From: an uncultured Clostridium sp.
Lineage (GTDB): Bacteria > Bacillota > Clostridia > Lachnospirales > Lachnospiraceae
Direction: 5' to 3'
NCBI GenBank assembly: GCA_900553925.1
Contig: USFH01000027.1
Span: forward strand, 1-17,120
DNA length: 17,120 bases
Shown: positions 7,379-15,078 of the stretch, piece by piece
Numbering within the stretch: the first letter of the stretch is position 1
Layout of the letters: every line of letters starts with the position of its first letter
Made by a program: the position numbers and the translations under genes
Notes under the pieces: generated by a model
Told to the model about the DNA's origin: nothing
Database searches by the model: none
What the model saw: the letters and a program-made list of their open reading frames with translations, nothing else

Positions 7379-8632
7379 CTATCGTATTCCCTTTGTATTC
7401 TTATTATAACCATATGCCCTAAGCAGATAATCTGTTGTATGGGCGATTCCAAGTTGACACCTGATCTTTGCCTGTGCTTTTCGCGAAATCACATTTCTAT
7501 AATCGATATTATCATGTAGAAGGCGTATATATCTTCTTGCATAATCTACATTTGGTTCTGCCCATTCGCTGCCTTTATCATATGGGCCAATCCTCTCAGT
7601 AAGCTTAACAAGGTCATACTTCACCAGGCAGGCGGAATCGACATCCATAAATTCTGTCGTTGCCGACCAATCTGTCGCGATCACCGGTTTGCCAAGATAC
7701 ATTGCTTCCGCTGCAGGAAGTCCAAAACCCTCACTTCGATGCAAAGATATATACACATCCGCGCATGATTCTAATGATTCCACCTCGCTTCTGTCAAGGT
7801 TTCTCGTGATGAATTGTATATATTGGTAATTCTGCAACCGTAGCCGCAATTCCTGCAATTGTATCTCGTCGATATGATTGATCTTGATAATCAGACCAAT
7901 TTTACGCTTATTCGCTTCCTGCGCTGGGAAAGTACCTTCGAACGCACGCAACATGCCCTCCGGATTCTTTCTCGCACTAATACTCTTAAAATCATACATG
8001 AACAGATAGTAGAAGACTTCTTCTTCTAGCCCAAAGTATGTTCGATCATACACAACCGGTTCCTGTATATGAATATAGTATGGGATTTTCACTACGGGTT
8101 TTTCCGTGTATTTCCGCATACAGTTACATATGAACTCCGATGGTGCCCATATCGCATCCACTGTATCAATACACGGAAGCCATTGCTTCGGAAGTGTCTG
8201 TAATTCCCATAACCAGAACGAAATATTTCTCCGATAATCAAGTACTGTTTTTGTAATCTCACAGTACTTAAGCGGCCATTCGTTCATATTGATATGAATA
8301 AGGTTTGTATCATATCGCGGTTCTTCTGTAATATACGAATCCCAGCTGTTCTCGTTATGATCCAGTCGACCAGTCTGATTTACCTGAATAATCGCAAAAG
8401 GAATTCCGCTCTGTTTCAACATTTCTGCCAAAATTCTCGCGCTCTGTCCGAGTCCGGTCTCTGCTTTGATATCGCAGATCAGGTTGATGCCCTGTGGATA
8501 TTTCCCTTCTTTGTAAGGCAGAACCCGCCGATGTTTCATCAACATCCGCTTTGTATATATTGCATATCGCATATCTATTAATCGCTCTTTCAGCCATTGC
8601 GGACAGAGCTTCTTTAATTTACTGATATTCAT
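7379..8632 (-). CDS. GT4-family glycosyltransferase, 'AETGLGQSAR' type
   Basis: A 417-residue GT-B enzyme. After a basic N-terminal stretch (1-45), which may lie on the membrane, the first domain shows GINLICDIKAETGLGQSAR (48-66), the recurrent G-E/T-G-x-G-x-x-A-R turn of a GT4 subgroup found in O-antigen and cell-wall glycan clusters. FWLWELQTLPKQW (139-151) and IWAPSEF (161-167) follow. The donor domain has FMYDFKSISARKNPEG (211-226) and the E-x7-E pair E301/E309 in EGFGLPAAE. It is intact. The gap to the upstream GT stop is 12 bases, with no convincing ribosome site before the ATG, so translational re-initiation is likely. The role is chain or adaptor synthesis in the same pathway; the sugar is unknown. 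Confidence 0.88.
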   Translation of the reverse strand: MNISKLKKLCPQWLKERLIDMRYAIYTKRMLMKHRRVLPYKEGKYPQGINLICDIKAETGLGQSARILAEMLKQSGIPFAIIQVNQTGRLDHNENSWDSYITEEPRYDTNLIHINMNEWPLKYCEITKTVLDYRRNISFWLWELQTLPKQWLPCIDTVDAIWAPSEFICNCMRKYTEKPVVKIPYYIHIQEPVVYDRTYFGLEEEVFYYLFMYDFKSISARKNPEGMLRAFEGTFPAQEANKRKIGLIIKINHIDEIQLQELRLRLQNYQYIQFITRNLDRSEVESLESCADVYISLHRSEGFGLPAAEAMYLGKPVIATDWSATTEFMDVDSACLVKYDLVKLTERIGPYDKGSEWAEPNVDYARRYIRLLHDNIDYRNVISRKAQAKIRCQLGIAHTTDYLLRAYGYNKNTKGIR

Positions 8633-8644
8633 ATCTTATAACCA

Positions 8645-9736
8645 TTATCTACTATTCTCTAACCAATGAAGCAGTTTCCCTGCTTCTGCGCCCCAATCAT
8701 ACTGTCGTATCGTGTCACAACTCCGATTCTGTTTGTCTTTAAGGATTTGCTGCAGTTTTTCCATCAGATCCTGCATATCTTCACTTCGGAAGTATTCCGC
8801 TGCCCCACCAAGTACTTCTGGCATAGACGCCGCATCCGATGAGAGTACCGGCGTTCCACATGTCAGTGCTTCCACCGGAGGGATACCAAATCCTTCATAG
8901 ATTGACGGAAATACAAATACATCCGCATCGTGATATACATACGGAAGCTCATCGTCCCCGACAAATCCCGTCAAGTGAATATGCTGTTTGACATCATCCG
9001 GGATCCCATCCTGCAATGTGTCTACCATCCAGCCTTTTCTACCGACCAACACCAATTCATGGTTAATTGTTTTATTATACCGCATTTTTGCATATGCTTC
9101 AATCAGAAGCCGCATATTCTTGCGAGGTTCAAGCGTGGACAGACACAAGATATAATGTTCCGGCAATTTCAACCGTTCACGAACCTGCATATCCACAGCT
9201 TGTTCGTAAGCAAACTTTGTAAAGCACTCCGATACCCCATCATAGATCACGGCTACCCGCTCCGGTTTCACATGCAGGCGTTCCATGATTCTTCCCTTAG
9301 AGAATTCTGATACCGTTATGATCCTCTTGCCACACATAGCCGCCTTCCGGTACAGAATCCGGAAATACGCGATCATACTCCGCTTATTTGTCCCCGGGCA
9401 GTCCCAGCATCCTACATCATGAATTGCACTGATTGCCTTCTTCGAGAAGAAGAGGAATGGCGCAGGAAACGCAGGGAACAAATAATAGTCCGCCTTCACC
9501 CGCCACAGCTTGAGCGGAAGAACGATCTGGGCGAATACCAGCTTATTTCCCCCTCGGATCACCATCTTCCTTACATTCGGAAGCTTCATTCGGAATGCCG
9601 GATGAACCTCATTCTTGAACGCAAGGATATACGTCTGCTCCGTATGCTTCACAAGTTCCTGTGTAATTGAGAGTGCAAACCGCTCGATGCCGGAGAAGTT
9701 ATCGGCAAGCGAAGTCAGGTCAATGAATATCTTCAT
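8645..9736 (-). CDS. GT4-family glycosyltransferase, mannosyl/rhamnosyltransferase-like
   Basis: A 363-residue GT-B enzyme beginning MKIFIDLTSLADNFSGIERF, where the SGIERF turn replaces the usual GG acceptor loop, as in WbpY/WbdB/MtfB-like mannosyl- and rhamnosyltransferases. Further motifs are AISAIHDV (101-108), TVSEFSKGRI (141-150), STLEPRKNM (200-208), LVLVGRKGW (228-236) and the E-x7-E pair E281/E289 in EGFGIPPVE. The start at 9734-9736 is chosen because it places the first beta strand at the N-terminus. It overlaps the wecG-like gene by 17 bases, consistent with coupling. An ATG at 9787 would add 17 residues unlike the family. With a GDP-mannose/GDP-D-rhamnose operon upstream, a GDP-sugar donor is a reasonable inference but not proven. 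Confidence 0.87.
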   Translation of the reverse strand: MKIFIDLTSLADNFSGIERFALSITQELVKHTEQTYILAFKNEVHPAFRMKLPNVRKMVIRGGNKLVFAQIVLPLKLWRVKADYYLFPAFPAPFLFFSKKAISAIHDVGCWDCPGTNKRSMIAYFRILYRKAAMCGKRIITVSEFSKGRIMERLHVKPERVAVIYDGVSECFTKFAYEQAVDMQVRERLKLPEHYILCLSTLEPRKNMRLLIEAYAKMRYNKTINHELVLVGRKGWMVDTLQDGIPDDVKQHIHLTGFVGDDELPYVYHDADVFVFPSIYEGFGIPPVEALTCGTPVLSSDAASMPEVLGGAAEYFRSEDMQDLMEKLQQILKDKQNRSCDTIRQYDWGAEAGKLLHWLENSR

Positions 9737-10484
9737 AATGCTTATGATTCCTGTATTTGATGAGTATTGGCAGGATGCACACAGCATCCTTTATATAGCG
9801 TCCTGCCAGACGCTTCGGTTCCTGCAGCGTCCGGTACAGCCATTCAAGGCCATGTTCAGACATCCATCGTGGGGCACGCTTGCGGTTACCCGCGATGAAG
9901 TCGAAGCTCGCACCAAGACCAAGGGATACCGGCACTCCCATCTGTTTATAATACCGGTACAGAAACTTCTCCTGCTTCGGCGTACCAAGTCCCACGACTA
10001 ATATGTCTGGGTTCACAGTCTGTACACGTTGAATAATCTCATGCACAGCGCTCCTATCCTGTTCGAATCCAATTGGTGGTGCATAGCACCCCGCTATACG
10101 AAGCCCCGGATACTGCTTCTTCAGTTTTTCTGCTGCCTGTGCTGCAATTCCTTCTCCCGCTCCAAGGAAGAACATTGTATATCCTTTGTTTGCCGCAAGC
10201 TCTGCCAGACGCGGGAAGAGATCAGAGCCGGATATCTTCTCACGGATTGGCGTCTTCCGTGCCTTCGCGATCCATAGAAGCGGTTTGCCATCTGCCAGAA
10301 TCAGATCTGCATGCGCATACGCTTCCCGGAAGTACGCATCCCGCTCAATCGTGACGATATGATCCAGATTCGGTGTTACGACGTAGGCCGGCTTCCGGCC
10401 CTGCACCATAGCATCAATCCGGTCAAGTGCCTCTTCCATCGATATATTATCTATCTCTGTGTTCAGTAATTGAATTCTACCCAT
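9720..10484 (-). CDS. WecG/TagA/CpsF-family glycosyltransferase (GT26)
   Basis: GT26 enzymes transfer N-acetylmannosamine, or a related sugar, to undecaprenyl-pyrophosphate-GlcNAc. This makes the disaccharide primer of wall teichoic acid (TagA) or enterobacterial common antigen (WecG). The 254 residues match family length. The core has TPNLDHIV (37-44), ILADGKPLLW (62-71), SGSDLFPRL, FFLGAG (105-110), VGLGTPKQEKF (164-174) and GASFDFIAG (191-199). Thr37 and Asp65 fall at the positions reported as catalytic in a Thermoanaerobacter TagA structure. The C-terminal basic tail RAPRWMSEHGLEWLYR and onward matches the membrane-binding appendage. GGAAG overlapping the rmd stop is the ribosome site. 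Its place after the nucleotide-sugar genes and before the polymerising GTs suggests it builds the adaptor. The donor could be UDP-ManNAc or another sugar. Confidence 0.9.
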   Translation of the reverse strand: MGRIQLLNTEIDNISMEEALDRIDAMVQGRKPAYVVTPNLDHIVTIERDAYFREAYAHADLILADGKPLLWIAKARKTPIREKISGSDLFPRLAELAANKGYTMFFLGAGEGIAAQAAEKLKKQYPGLRIAGCYAPPIGFEQDRSAVHEIIQRVQTVNPDILVVGLGTPKQEKFLYRYYKQMGVPVSLGLGASFDFIAGNRKRAPRWMSEHGLEWLYRTLQEPKRLAGRYIKDAVCILPILIKYRNHKHYEDIH

Positions 10485-10491
10485 AATCTTC

Positions 10492-11418
10492 CTAATGTTC
10501 TACATAGTACTGATACATCTCTTTGACAGCATCCCAGATCGTATATTCCGGTTGCCAGCCAAGCTCCGCCTGTATCAAGCGGTTGTCACAGCAGATCCGT
10601 GGGGTATCCACCGGGCGCACACGTGCCGGATCGACTTCCACAGTCACCTTCTGTGAACATAACGATATAATATAATCAAGCATCTCACGGATGCTATACG
10701 CCTGCCCGGAACCAACATTATAGATACGATCACACCGGTCGCTCTCTACGATCATACGGTATGCACGTACAATGTCCTTCACATGACTGAAGTCACGGAT
10801 TGCTGTCAGATTCCCTACCTGCATGCATCCCCGCTTCCCAGACTTCTCAATCTCCGCCACCTGCTTACAGAAGCTCGGCAGTACGAAGGTATCCTTCTGA
10901 CCAATCCCGGTGTGATTGAACGGACGAACACAATAGATTTGCATCCCATATCGTTCCCGATATAGCTTCGCGAAATTCTCCTGCGTCATCTTCGAGATTC
11001 CATATGGATTGTTCGCATTGAGCGGTATGTTCTCATCAATATCCGCCTCTGTTGTCTCGTATTCCTCACTGCTGCCGACAAATAAGATACGCGGGCTCTG
11101 CGGAAGTGTTCTTGCCGCCTCCATGATATTGAGTGCACCTACGACATTCACTTCGATTGTCTTCTGTGGCATCCCCCACGACATACCGACACTGCTGATT
11201 GCTGCCAGATTCACGATCACATCCGGGGCGATATCCTCGATTACCTGCTTCACGTTCCCGGCATCCAGCAGATCCGCCTGACGGTAGTCCACCCTCGCAT
11301 CGAGCTTCACACACTCTACGATGTCGCTGCCATACACCTGATAATCATGCGCAAGGAACTCCTGAGCGAGGTAATTCCCGACAAATCCGCCGACACCAAA
11401 TATAATTACTTTCTTCAT
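10492..11418 (-). CDS. rmd: GDP-6-deoxy-D-mannose (GDP-D-rhamnose) reductase
   Basis: Extended short-chain dehydrogenase that reduces GDP-4-keto-6-deoxy-D-mannose, the Gmd product, to GDP-D-rhamnose. The 308 residues have the NAD(P)-binding GVGGFVG (8-14), VNLAAISSVG (69-78), the S/E-Y-K triad as GSSEEYE (115-121) and YGISK (139-143), RPFNHTGIGQ (165-174), VGNLTAIRDF (201-210) and YNVGSGQAYSI (233-243). RPFNH-G and VGNL-A-RDF are the RMD pattern rather than that of GDP-L-fucose synthase. The ATG at 11416-11418 begins the first beta strand and has GGAAG 5 bases upstream; the in-frame ATG at 11472 sits in a hairpin and would add 18 unlikely residues. A 6-deoxy-D-talose-forming relative is possible. 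A hairpin separates it from gmd. Confidence 0.85.
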   Translation of the reverse strand: MKKVIIFGVGGFVGNYLAQEFLAHDYQVYGSDIVECVKLDARVDYRQADLLDAGNVKQVIEDIAPDVIVNLAAISSVGMSWGMPQKTIEVNVVGALNIMEAARTLPQSPRILFVGSSEEYETTEADIDENIPLNANNPYGISKMTQENFAKLYRERYGMQIYCVRPFNHTGIGQKDTFVLPSFCKQVAEIEKSGKRGCMQVGNLTAIRDFSHVKDIVRAYRMIVESDRCDRIYNVGSGQAYSIREMLDYIISLCSQKVTVEVDPARVRPVDTPRICCDNRLIQAELGWQPEYTIWDAVKEMYQYYVEH

Positions 11419-11448
11419 AATCTCTTCCATCCCAATATACGGAAAGAA

Positions 11449-11470
11449 GGGAGCTAGATTCGTAGCTCCC
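11449..11470 (-). terminator. Hairpin between gmd and rmd, possible weak terminator or attenuator
   Basis: A perfect 8-base stem, GGGAGCTA with TAGCTCCC, encloses a 6-base loop (CGAATC on the minus strand). It is followed in transcription by TTCTTTCC, a short broken T tract. The element lies about 20 bases past the gmd stop and 30 bases before the rmd start. The interrupted tract argues for partial termination, or RNA processing or stabilisation, rather than full termination, since the downstream genes appear to belong to the same operon. Confidence 0.55.
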
Positions 11471-11488
11471 ATCTATACACTATATTAC

Positions 11489-12529
11489 TTACTGCAGACC
11501 TGCTTCCTTCTTCGCAAGCGCAAGGTCATGTTCTGCCATGATTGCACACAGTTCTTCGTAACTTGTCTTCTGCGGATTCCAGCCAAGCACGGTCTTCGCT
11601 TTTGTCGGATCTCCCCACAGATTTACTACATCTGTCGGACGGAACCACTGTGGATTGACACATACAAGCATCTTGCCCGTCTTCTTGTCATAACCCTTCT
11701 CATCCATGCCTTCACCCTTCCACTCAAGCTCGATGCCGTCGTGTGCGAACGCAAGTGTCGTAAACTCACGAACTGTATGCTGCACACCGGTTGCAATAAC
11801 AAAATCATCCGGTGTATCCTGCTGCAGGATCAACCACATACATTCCACATAATCCTTGGCATAGCCCCAGTCACGCAGGGAATCCAGGTTACCAAGTTCC
11901 AGGTGATCCTGTAAACCACATGCGATACGTCCGGCTGCCAGCGTAATCTTTCTCGTTACGAAGTTCTCACCACGTCTCTCAGATTCATGGTTAAACAGGA
12001 TACCATTGCATGCGAACATACCGTATGCTTCACGGTATTCCTTCATCATCCAGAAGCCATACTGCTTTGCAACTGCGTATGGGCTATATGGATGGAATGG
12101 TGTCTTCTCATTCTGTGGACACTCCTCCACCTTTCCGTATAACTCAGAAGTTGATGCCTGGTAGATACGACAGGTCTTATCGAGTCCCAGCATGTGTACT
12201 GCTTCAAGGATACGAAGCACGCCAAGCGCATCTACATCTCCCGTGTACTCTGCTGCATCGAAGCTGACACCCACATGGCTCTGTGCAGCCAGATTGTAGA
12301 TCTCATCCGGGCGTACCTCATTCACGATACGGATGATACTTGAAGAATCTGACAGATCTCCATCATGCAATGTAATGGAATTTGCTGCGATCAGATGATC
12401 GATACGTTCTGTCGTCGATACGGAAGAACGGCGTACAATACCATGTACCTCGTATCCCTTCTCAAGCAGAAACTCTGCAAGGTAAGAACCATCCTGTCCT
12501 GTGATACCTGTAATAAGTGCTTTCTTCAT
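11489..12529 (-). CDS. gmd: GDP-mannose 4,6-dehydratase
   Basis: Converts GDP-D-mannose to GDP-4-keto-6-deoxy-D-mannose with bound NADP, the entry to GDP-D-rhamnose and GDP-L-fucose. The 346 residues match the family. The N-terminus has GITGQDGSYLAEFLLEKGYE (8-27) and IVRRSS (31-36). Catalytic residues are in ASTSELYG (125-132, Thr127 and Glu129) and Y151-x3-K155 (YSPYAVAK). LFNHESERRGENFVTRKIT (178-196) is the family's GDP-binding and tetramer motif. AAGGAG lies 11 bases before the ATG. It follows manA by an 87-base AT-rich spacer (12530-12616), the longest gap inside the operon, in which I see no convincing promoter. With rmd directly after it, the likely product is a D-rhamnose donor. Confidence 0.96.
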   Translation of the reverse strand: MKKALITGITGQDGSYLAEFLLEKGYEVHGIVRRSSVSTTERIDHLIAANSITLHDGDLSDSSSIIRIVNEVRPDEIYNLAAQSHVGVSFDAAEYTGDVDALGVLRILEAVHMLGLDKTCRIYQASTSELYGKVEECPQNEKTPFHPYSPYAVAKQYGFWMMKEYREAYGMFACNGILFNHESERRGENFVTRKITLAAGRIACGLQDHLELGNLDSLRDWGYAKDYVECMWLILQQDTPDDFVIATGVQHTVREFTTLAFAHDGIELEWKGEGMDEKGYDKKTGKMLVCVNPQWFRPTDVVNLWGDPTKAKTVLGWNPQKTSYEELCAIMAEHDLALAKKEAGLQ

Positions 12530-12616
12530 CTTCGTTTAATCTCCTTATTCTTTATTCCTATAATATTTATGATTGTGAATACTTATATTCTTGTTCGTTT
12601 GTTTCGCGTTGCTCAT

Positions 12617-13579
12617 CTAGCAGCGGATCTTCAGTACTTCCGTATTGCCCTGAATCCTGCATCTTCCACTGCCTGCAGGCAGGAACAGACAGTCCCCCTT
12701 CACGAAGGAAACCTGATTACCTTCTCCATCACGTAATATTCCATGTCCCTCCAGACACAAGATTACCTGGAACGATGCATCCTTTACTTCGAACCCGCAG
12801 ATCGGCTGCACGTGGATGCGTTCCGTCTCGAAATACTTGCAAGTACGCAGAATCTCTCTCGCACATCCCGGTTCGTACTGTACCATACGGGACGACTCCT
12901 GTTTCTCAGTCAGTGCTTCCATGTTCATGACACGAACCGCCTTGTCAAAGTGCAGTTCCCGCTTCTTTCCATTCTTATCTACACGATTATAATCATAGAC
13001 CCGGTAAGTGACATTCGAACTTTCCTGGATCTCGGCTACCAGAATTCCGGCTCCGATTCCATGTACAGTTCCCGCCGGCACGAACACGACATCACCCTTC
13101 TTCACATACTGCTTATGCAGATGCTTGTCCAGCGTCCCTTCTTCTACCGCCTGGCGCAGGATCTCCTCTGTCACCGGATGCTCGAATCCATATATAAGAT
13201 GTGCACCCGGTTCTGCATCGAGTACATACCACATCTCGGTCTTGCCGTTCTGATGCTCATATTCTCTCGCATAAGCATCATCTGGATGCACCTGCACGGA
13301 GAGATCTTTCTTCGCATCAATAAACTTCACCAGAATCGGGAATTCCTGTCCTTTGGGGATCTTCGTTCCCATATATTCCGGGTGTTCCTCCAGAACCTCC
13401 GCGAGTGTCATGCCGTCATATACTCCGCCCACAACTGTACTCGGTCCATCTGGATGTACGGAACATTCCCACGTCTCCGCAAGCGGGGATAAAGGAATAT
13501 TCTTCTTATACTCTGTATTCAGCCGGTCGCCGCCCCACAGGTAATCCTTGCCGACCGGTTTCAATTTCAGGATTCCCAT
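12617..13579 (-). CDS. manA: Class I mannose-6-phosphate isomerase
   Basis: Zinc enzyme interconverting fructose 6-phosphate and mannose 6-phosphate, the first step toward GDP-mannose. At 320 residues it is the short form seen in Bacillota. Zinc ligands are visible as Gln96 and His98 in SVQVHPDDAYA, Glu115 in KTEMWYVL and His173 in PAGTVHGIG. Catalytic Arg193 is in TYRVYDYNR. The N-terminus KPVGKDYLWGGDRL (7-20) and AETWECSVHPDGPS (34-47) are classic. GAGGT lies 8 bases before the ATG, and only one base separates it from manC, so the two are co-translated. The C-terminal cupin half (about 235-320) is present, so the protein looks intact. Confidence 0.95.
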   Translation of the reverse strand: MGILKLKPVGKDYLWGGDRLNTEYKKNIPLSPLAETWECSVHPDGPSTVVGGVYDGMTLAEVLEEHPEYMGTKIPKGQEFPILVKFIDAKKDLSVQVHPDDAYAREYEHQNGKTEMWYVLDAEPGAHLIYGFEHPVTEEILRQAVEEGTLDKHLHKQYVKKGDVVFVPAGTVHGIGAGILVAEIQESSNVTYRVYDYNRVDKNGKKRELHFDKAVRVMNMEALTEKQESSRMVQYEPGCAREILRTCKYFETERIHVQPICGFEVKDASFQVILCLEGHGILRDGEGNQVSFVKGDCLFLPAGSGRCRIQGNTEVLKIRC

Positions 13580-13580
13580 A

Positions 13581-14894
13581 CTATTCTACCTCGTATTTCT
13601 TCTTATCGCTCACACTGATCTCATCGCCGAGCTGTACTTCGATCATACTGATATCCGTCTTCGCCGTAACCATATGCTTGCAACCAGCTGCAATCGTCAC
13701 AACATCACCGGCTTTAAGTTCCTGCTCCATGCCTTCCACGTATGCGGTTCCGGTTCCGCTTACCACTGTCCAGACTTCGTTTCGATAGTCATGGCTGTGA
13801 TAGCTCATGCTCTCACCGGCGCGGATGGTTACTTTGACGGTCATAGATCCCGGTTCTACATCCATAACCTCGTAGGTTCCCCAGGACTTCTCTTCGTACT
13901 TCGGTGCATTATCAAGCTTCTCCACGTATGGTTTCATATAACCACTGCGTTCCTTGTCTGATACAAGGATTCCGTCGCCGCTTGCAGCGATCACCATATC
14001 CTTGCATCCCATACAGATGATTGGAATCGCAAGCTCATTGACCACCTGTGTGTTCTCACAGGTATCATCCAGAATGACATTTCCCTTCGTCGGGTCAGCC
14101 ATAACTTCCGCCATCATATTCCATGTCCCGACATCCTTCCAATCGCCGTCATAACGGAGCACCTGGATGCTCTCTTCCTTCTCTACAACTGCATAGTCGA
14201 AACTGATCTTCGTCAAGGTATCATACTTCGCATAGAGATCTCTGTAATCCGCGAAATCAATCATGCTATGTGCTTTGTCAAGCAGATAGCCCAGACGGAA
14301 TGCGAATACGCCGCCATTCCACAACGCGTGCTGTGCGAGATATTTCTTCGCTGTCTCTGTATCCGGTTTCTCCTTGAATTCCTTAACCGCACTGACTTCA
14401 TCTCCGCTCTCCGGGATGATATATCCATACTTCTCACTCGGATAAGTTGGTTCAATACCCATCAGAGTCAGGTTCGCAGCACCTGTCTCAACAAGTTCAC
14501 CCATCTTCTGAACAGCCTCATAATAACTATTCTCTACATATGGATCTACTGGGCAGACTGCCACGCTTTCTTCCCGTGATACATGCATCTCATCATAGAG
14601 ATATGCTGCTGCAAGCGCGATTGCAGGGAATGTATCTCTTCTGCAAGGCTCGACACAGATAGATGCTTTATCACCCAGCTGATTCTTGATCGCACTCGCC
14701 TGTGATTTGCTTGTCGCGATCGTGACAGTCGCATCCTGATCTACAGCTGTAATCTGACGGTACACACGCTGTACCATCGACTCATATTCCCCATTCTCAT
14801 CTTTGAACAGTTTCACGAACTGCTTACTTCTTACATCGTTAGAGAGTGGCCATAACCGCTTCCCACTTCCTCCGGATAATAATATAATATTCAT
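13581..14894 (-). CDS. manC: Mannose-1-phosphate guanylyltransferase with C-terminal cupin
   Basis: Makes GDP-mannose from mannose 1-phosphate and GTP. The nucleotidyltransferase domain (1 to about 280) has the pyrophosphorylase signature GGSGKRLWPLS (8-18) with KQF (24-26), VCPVDPYV (113-120) and FKEKP (173-177). The cupin domain (about 335-430) has the metal-site pattern His366, His368, Glu373 and His407 in YHSHDYRNEVW and GCKHMV. This resembles the isomerase half of bifunctional PMI-II enzymes, though the usual HRAEHW is here DYRNEVW, so isomerase activity is uncertain and a separate manA follows. At 437 residues it is slightly short for the bifunctional type. GGAGGA is 6 bases before the ATG, and a promoter lies about 40 bases upstream. 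It is the first gene of the operon. Phosphomannomutase is not in the window. Confidence 0.93.
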   Translation of the reverse strand: MNIILLSGGSGKRLWPLSNDVRSKQFVKLFKDENGEYESMVQRVYRQITAVDQDATVTIATSKSQASAIKNQLGDKASICVEPCRRDTFPAIALAAAYLYDEMHVSREESVAVCPVDPYVENSYYEAVQKMGELVETGAANLTLMGIEPTYPSEKYGYIIPESGDEVSAVKEFKEKPDTETAKKYLAQHALWNGGVFAFRLGYLLDKAHSMIDFADYRDLYAKYDTLTKISFDYAVVEKEESIQVLRYDGDWKDVGTWNMMAEVMADPTKGNVILDDTCENTQVVNELAIPIICMGCKDMVIAASGDGILVSDKERSGYMKPYVEKLDNAPKYEEKSWGTYEVMDVEPGSMTVKVTIRAGESMSYHSHDYRNEVWTVVSGTGTAYVEGMEQELKAGDVVTIAAGCKHMVTAKTDISMIEVQLGDEISVSDKKKYEVE

Positions 14895-14935
14895 AGATTC
14901 CTCCTTGAATTGTATTTCACGCCATATTTATGCTG

Positions 14936-14964
14936 ATTCTACACGATTTTAATATGTTTTTCAA
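14936..14964 (-). promoter_or_regulatory. Sigma-70-type promoter of the polysaccharide operon
   Basis: TTGAAA (14959-14964) and TAGAAT (14936-14941), each matching the consensus at five of six positions, are separated by exactly 17 bases. A start about 7 bases downstream would give a leader of about 35 bases ending in the strong GGAGGA site of manC. The genes downstream to position 1 are tightly spaced on one strand, so this promoter could drive the whole cluster. No operator palindrome is evident in the leader. Confidence 0.65.
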
Positions 14965-15037
14965 CTATTCCCGTTATTTCCCTGTTTTATTGTCATTTTC
15001 TGTATTTTTTCCTACAGATTCCTGTATGGATTGCCGT

Positions 15038-15071
15038 CTCGAGGTTGCAATATGCAACTTCCACCCTCGAG
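15038..15071 (-). terminator. Nested inverted repeat after the membrane-protein gene
   Basis: The arms CTCGAGG and CCTCGAG form a perfect 7-base outer stem. Inside, TTGCA-TAT-TGCAA forms a second 5-base stem, offset by a 7-base bulge (GTGGAAG on the minus strand). It lies 7 bases past the stop of the upstream gene and about 75 bases before the manC promoter. A small TACAG-GAAT-CTGTA hairpin follows at 15013-15026. No T tract follows on the minus strand, so it is not a standard intrinsic terminator. It could be a factor-dependent stop, an RNA-stabilising end or a protein-binding site. Confidence 0.4.
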
Positions 15072-15078
15072 TCCTCAA

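Larger units (their letters stand above)
14895..15078. other. Spacer between membrane-protein locus and polysaccharide operon
   Basis: This 184-base stretch is non-coding on both strands as far as I can support. It holds the nested inverted repeat (15038-15071), a small 5-base hairpin (15013-15026), an A/T-rich section, the manC promoter (14936-14964) and the manC ribosome site just before 14895. Apart from these I see no RNA gene or riboswitch-like conserved core. Confidence 0.6.

Noticed and set aside
11066..11314. Short minus-strand frame inside rmd
   Set aside because: It overlaps the conserved dehydrogenase frame out of phase. The composition is Cys/Arg/Gly-rich and unlike a folded protein.
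10492..11418. GDP-L-fucose synthase instead of RMD
   Set aside because: The RPFNH-G and VGNL-A-RDF motifs fit the GDP-6-deoxy-D-mannose reductase branch, and the fucose synthase pattern is not seen. A talose-forming relative remains possible.
10492..11472. rmd starting at the upstream ATG (11472)
   Set aside because: The extra 18 residues do not fit the nucleotide-binding fold, and that ATG lies in the hairpin region. The ATG at 11418 has a ribosome site and begins the first beta strand.
12530..12616. Internal promoter before gmd
   Set aside because: A TATTAT candidate is present, but no acceptable -35 hexamer occurs at 16-18 bases, and AT-rich DNA gives such matches by chance.
12743..13492. 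249-codon open frame on the plus strand
   Set aside because: It lies entirely opposite manA, which has all zinc ligands and family motifs. The translated plus-strand product shows no recognisable fold or ribosome site.
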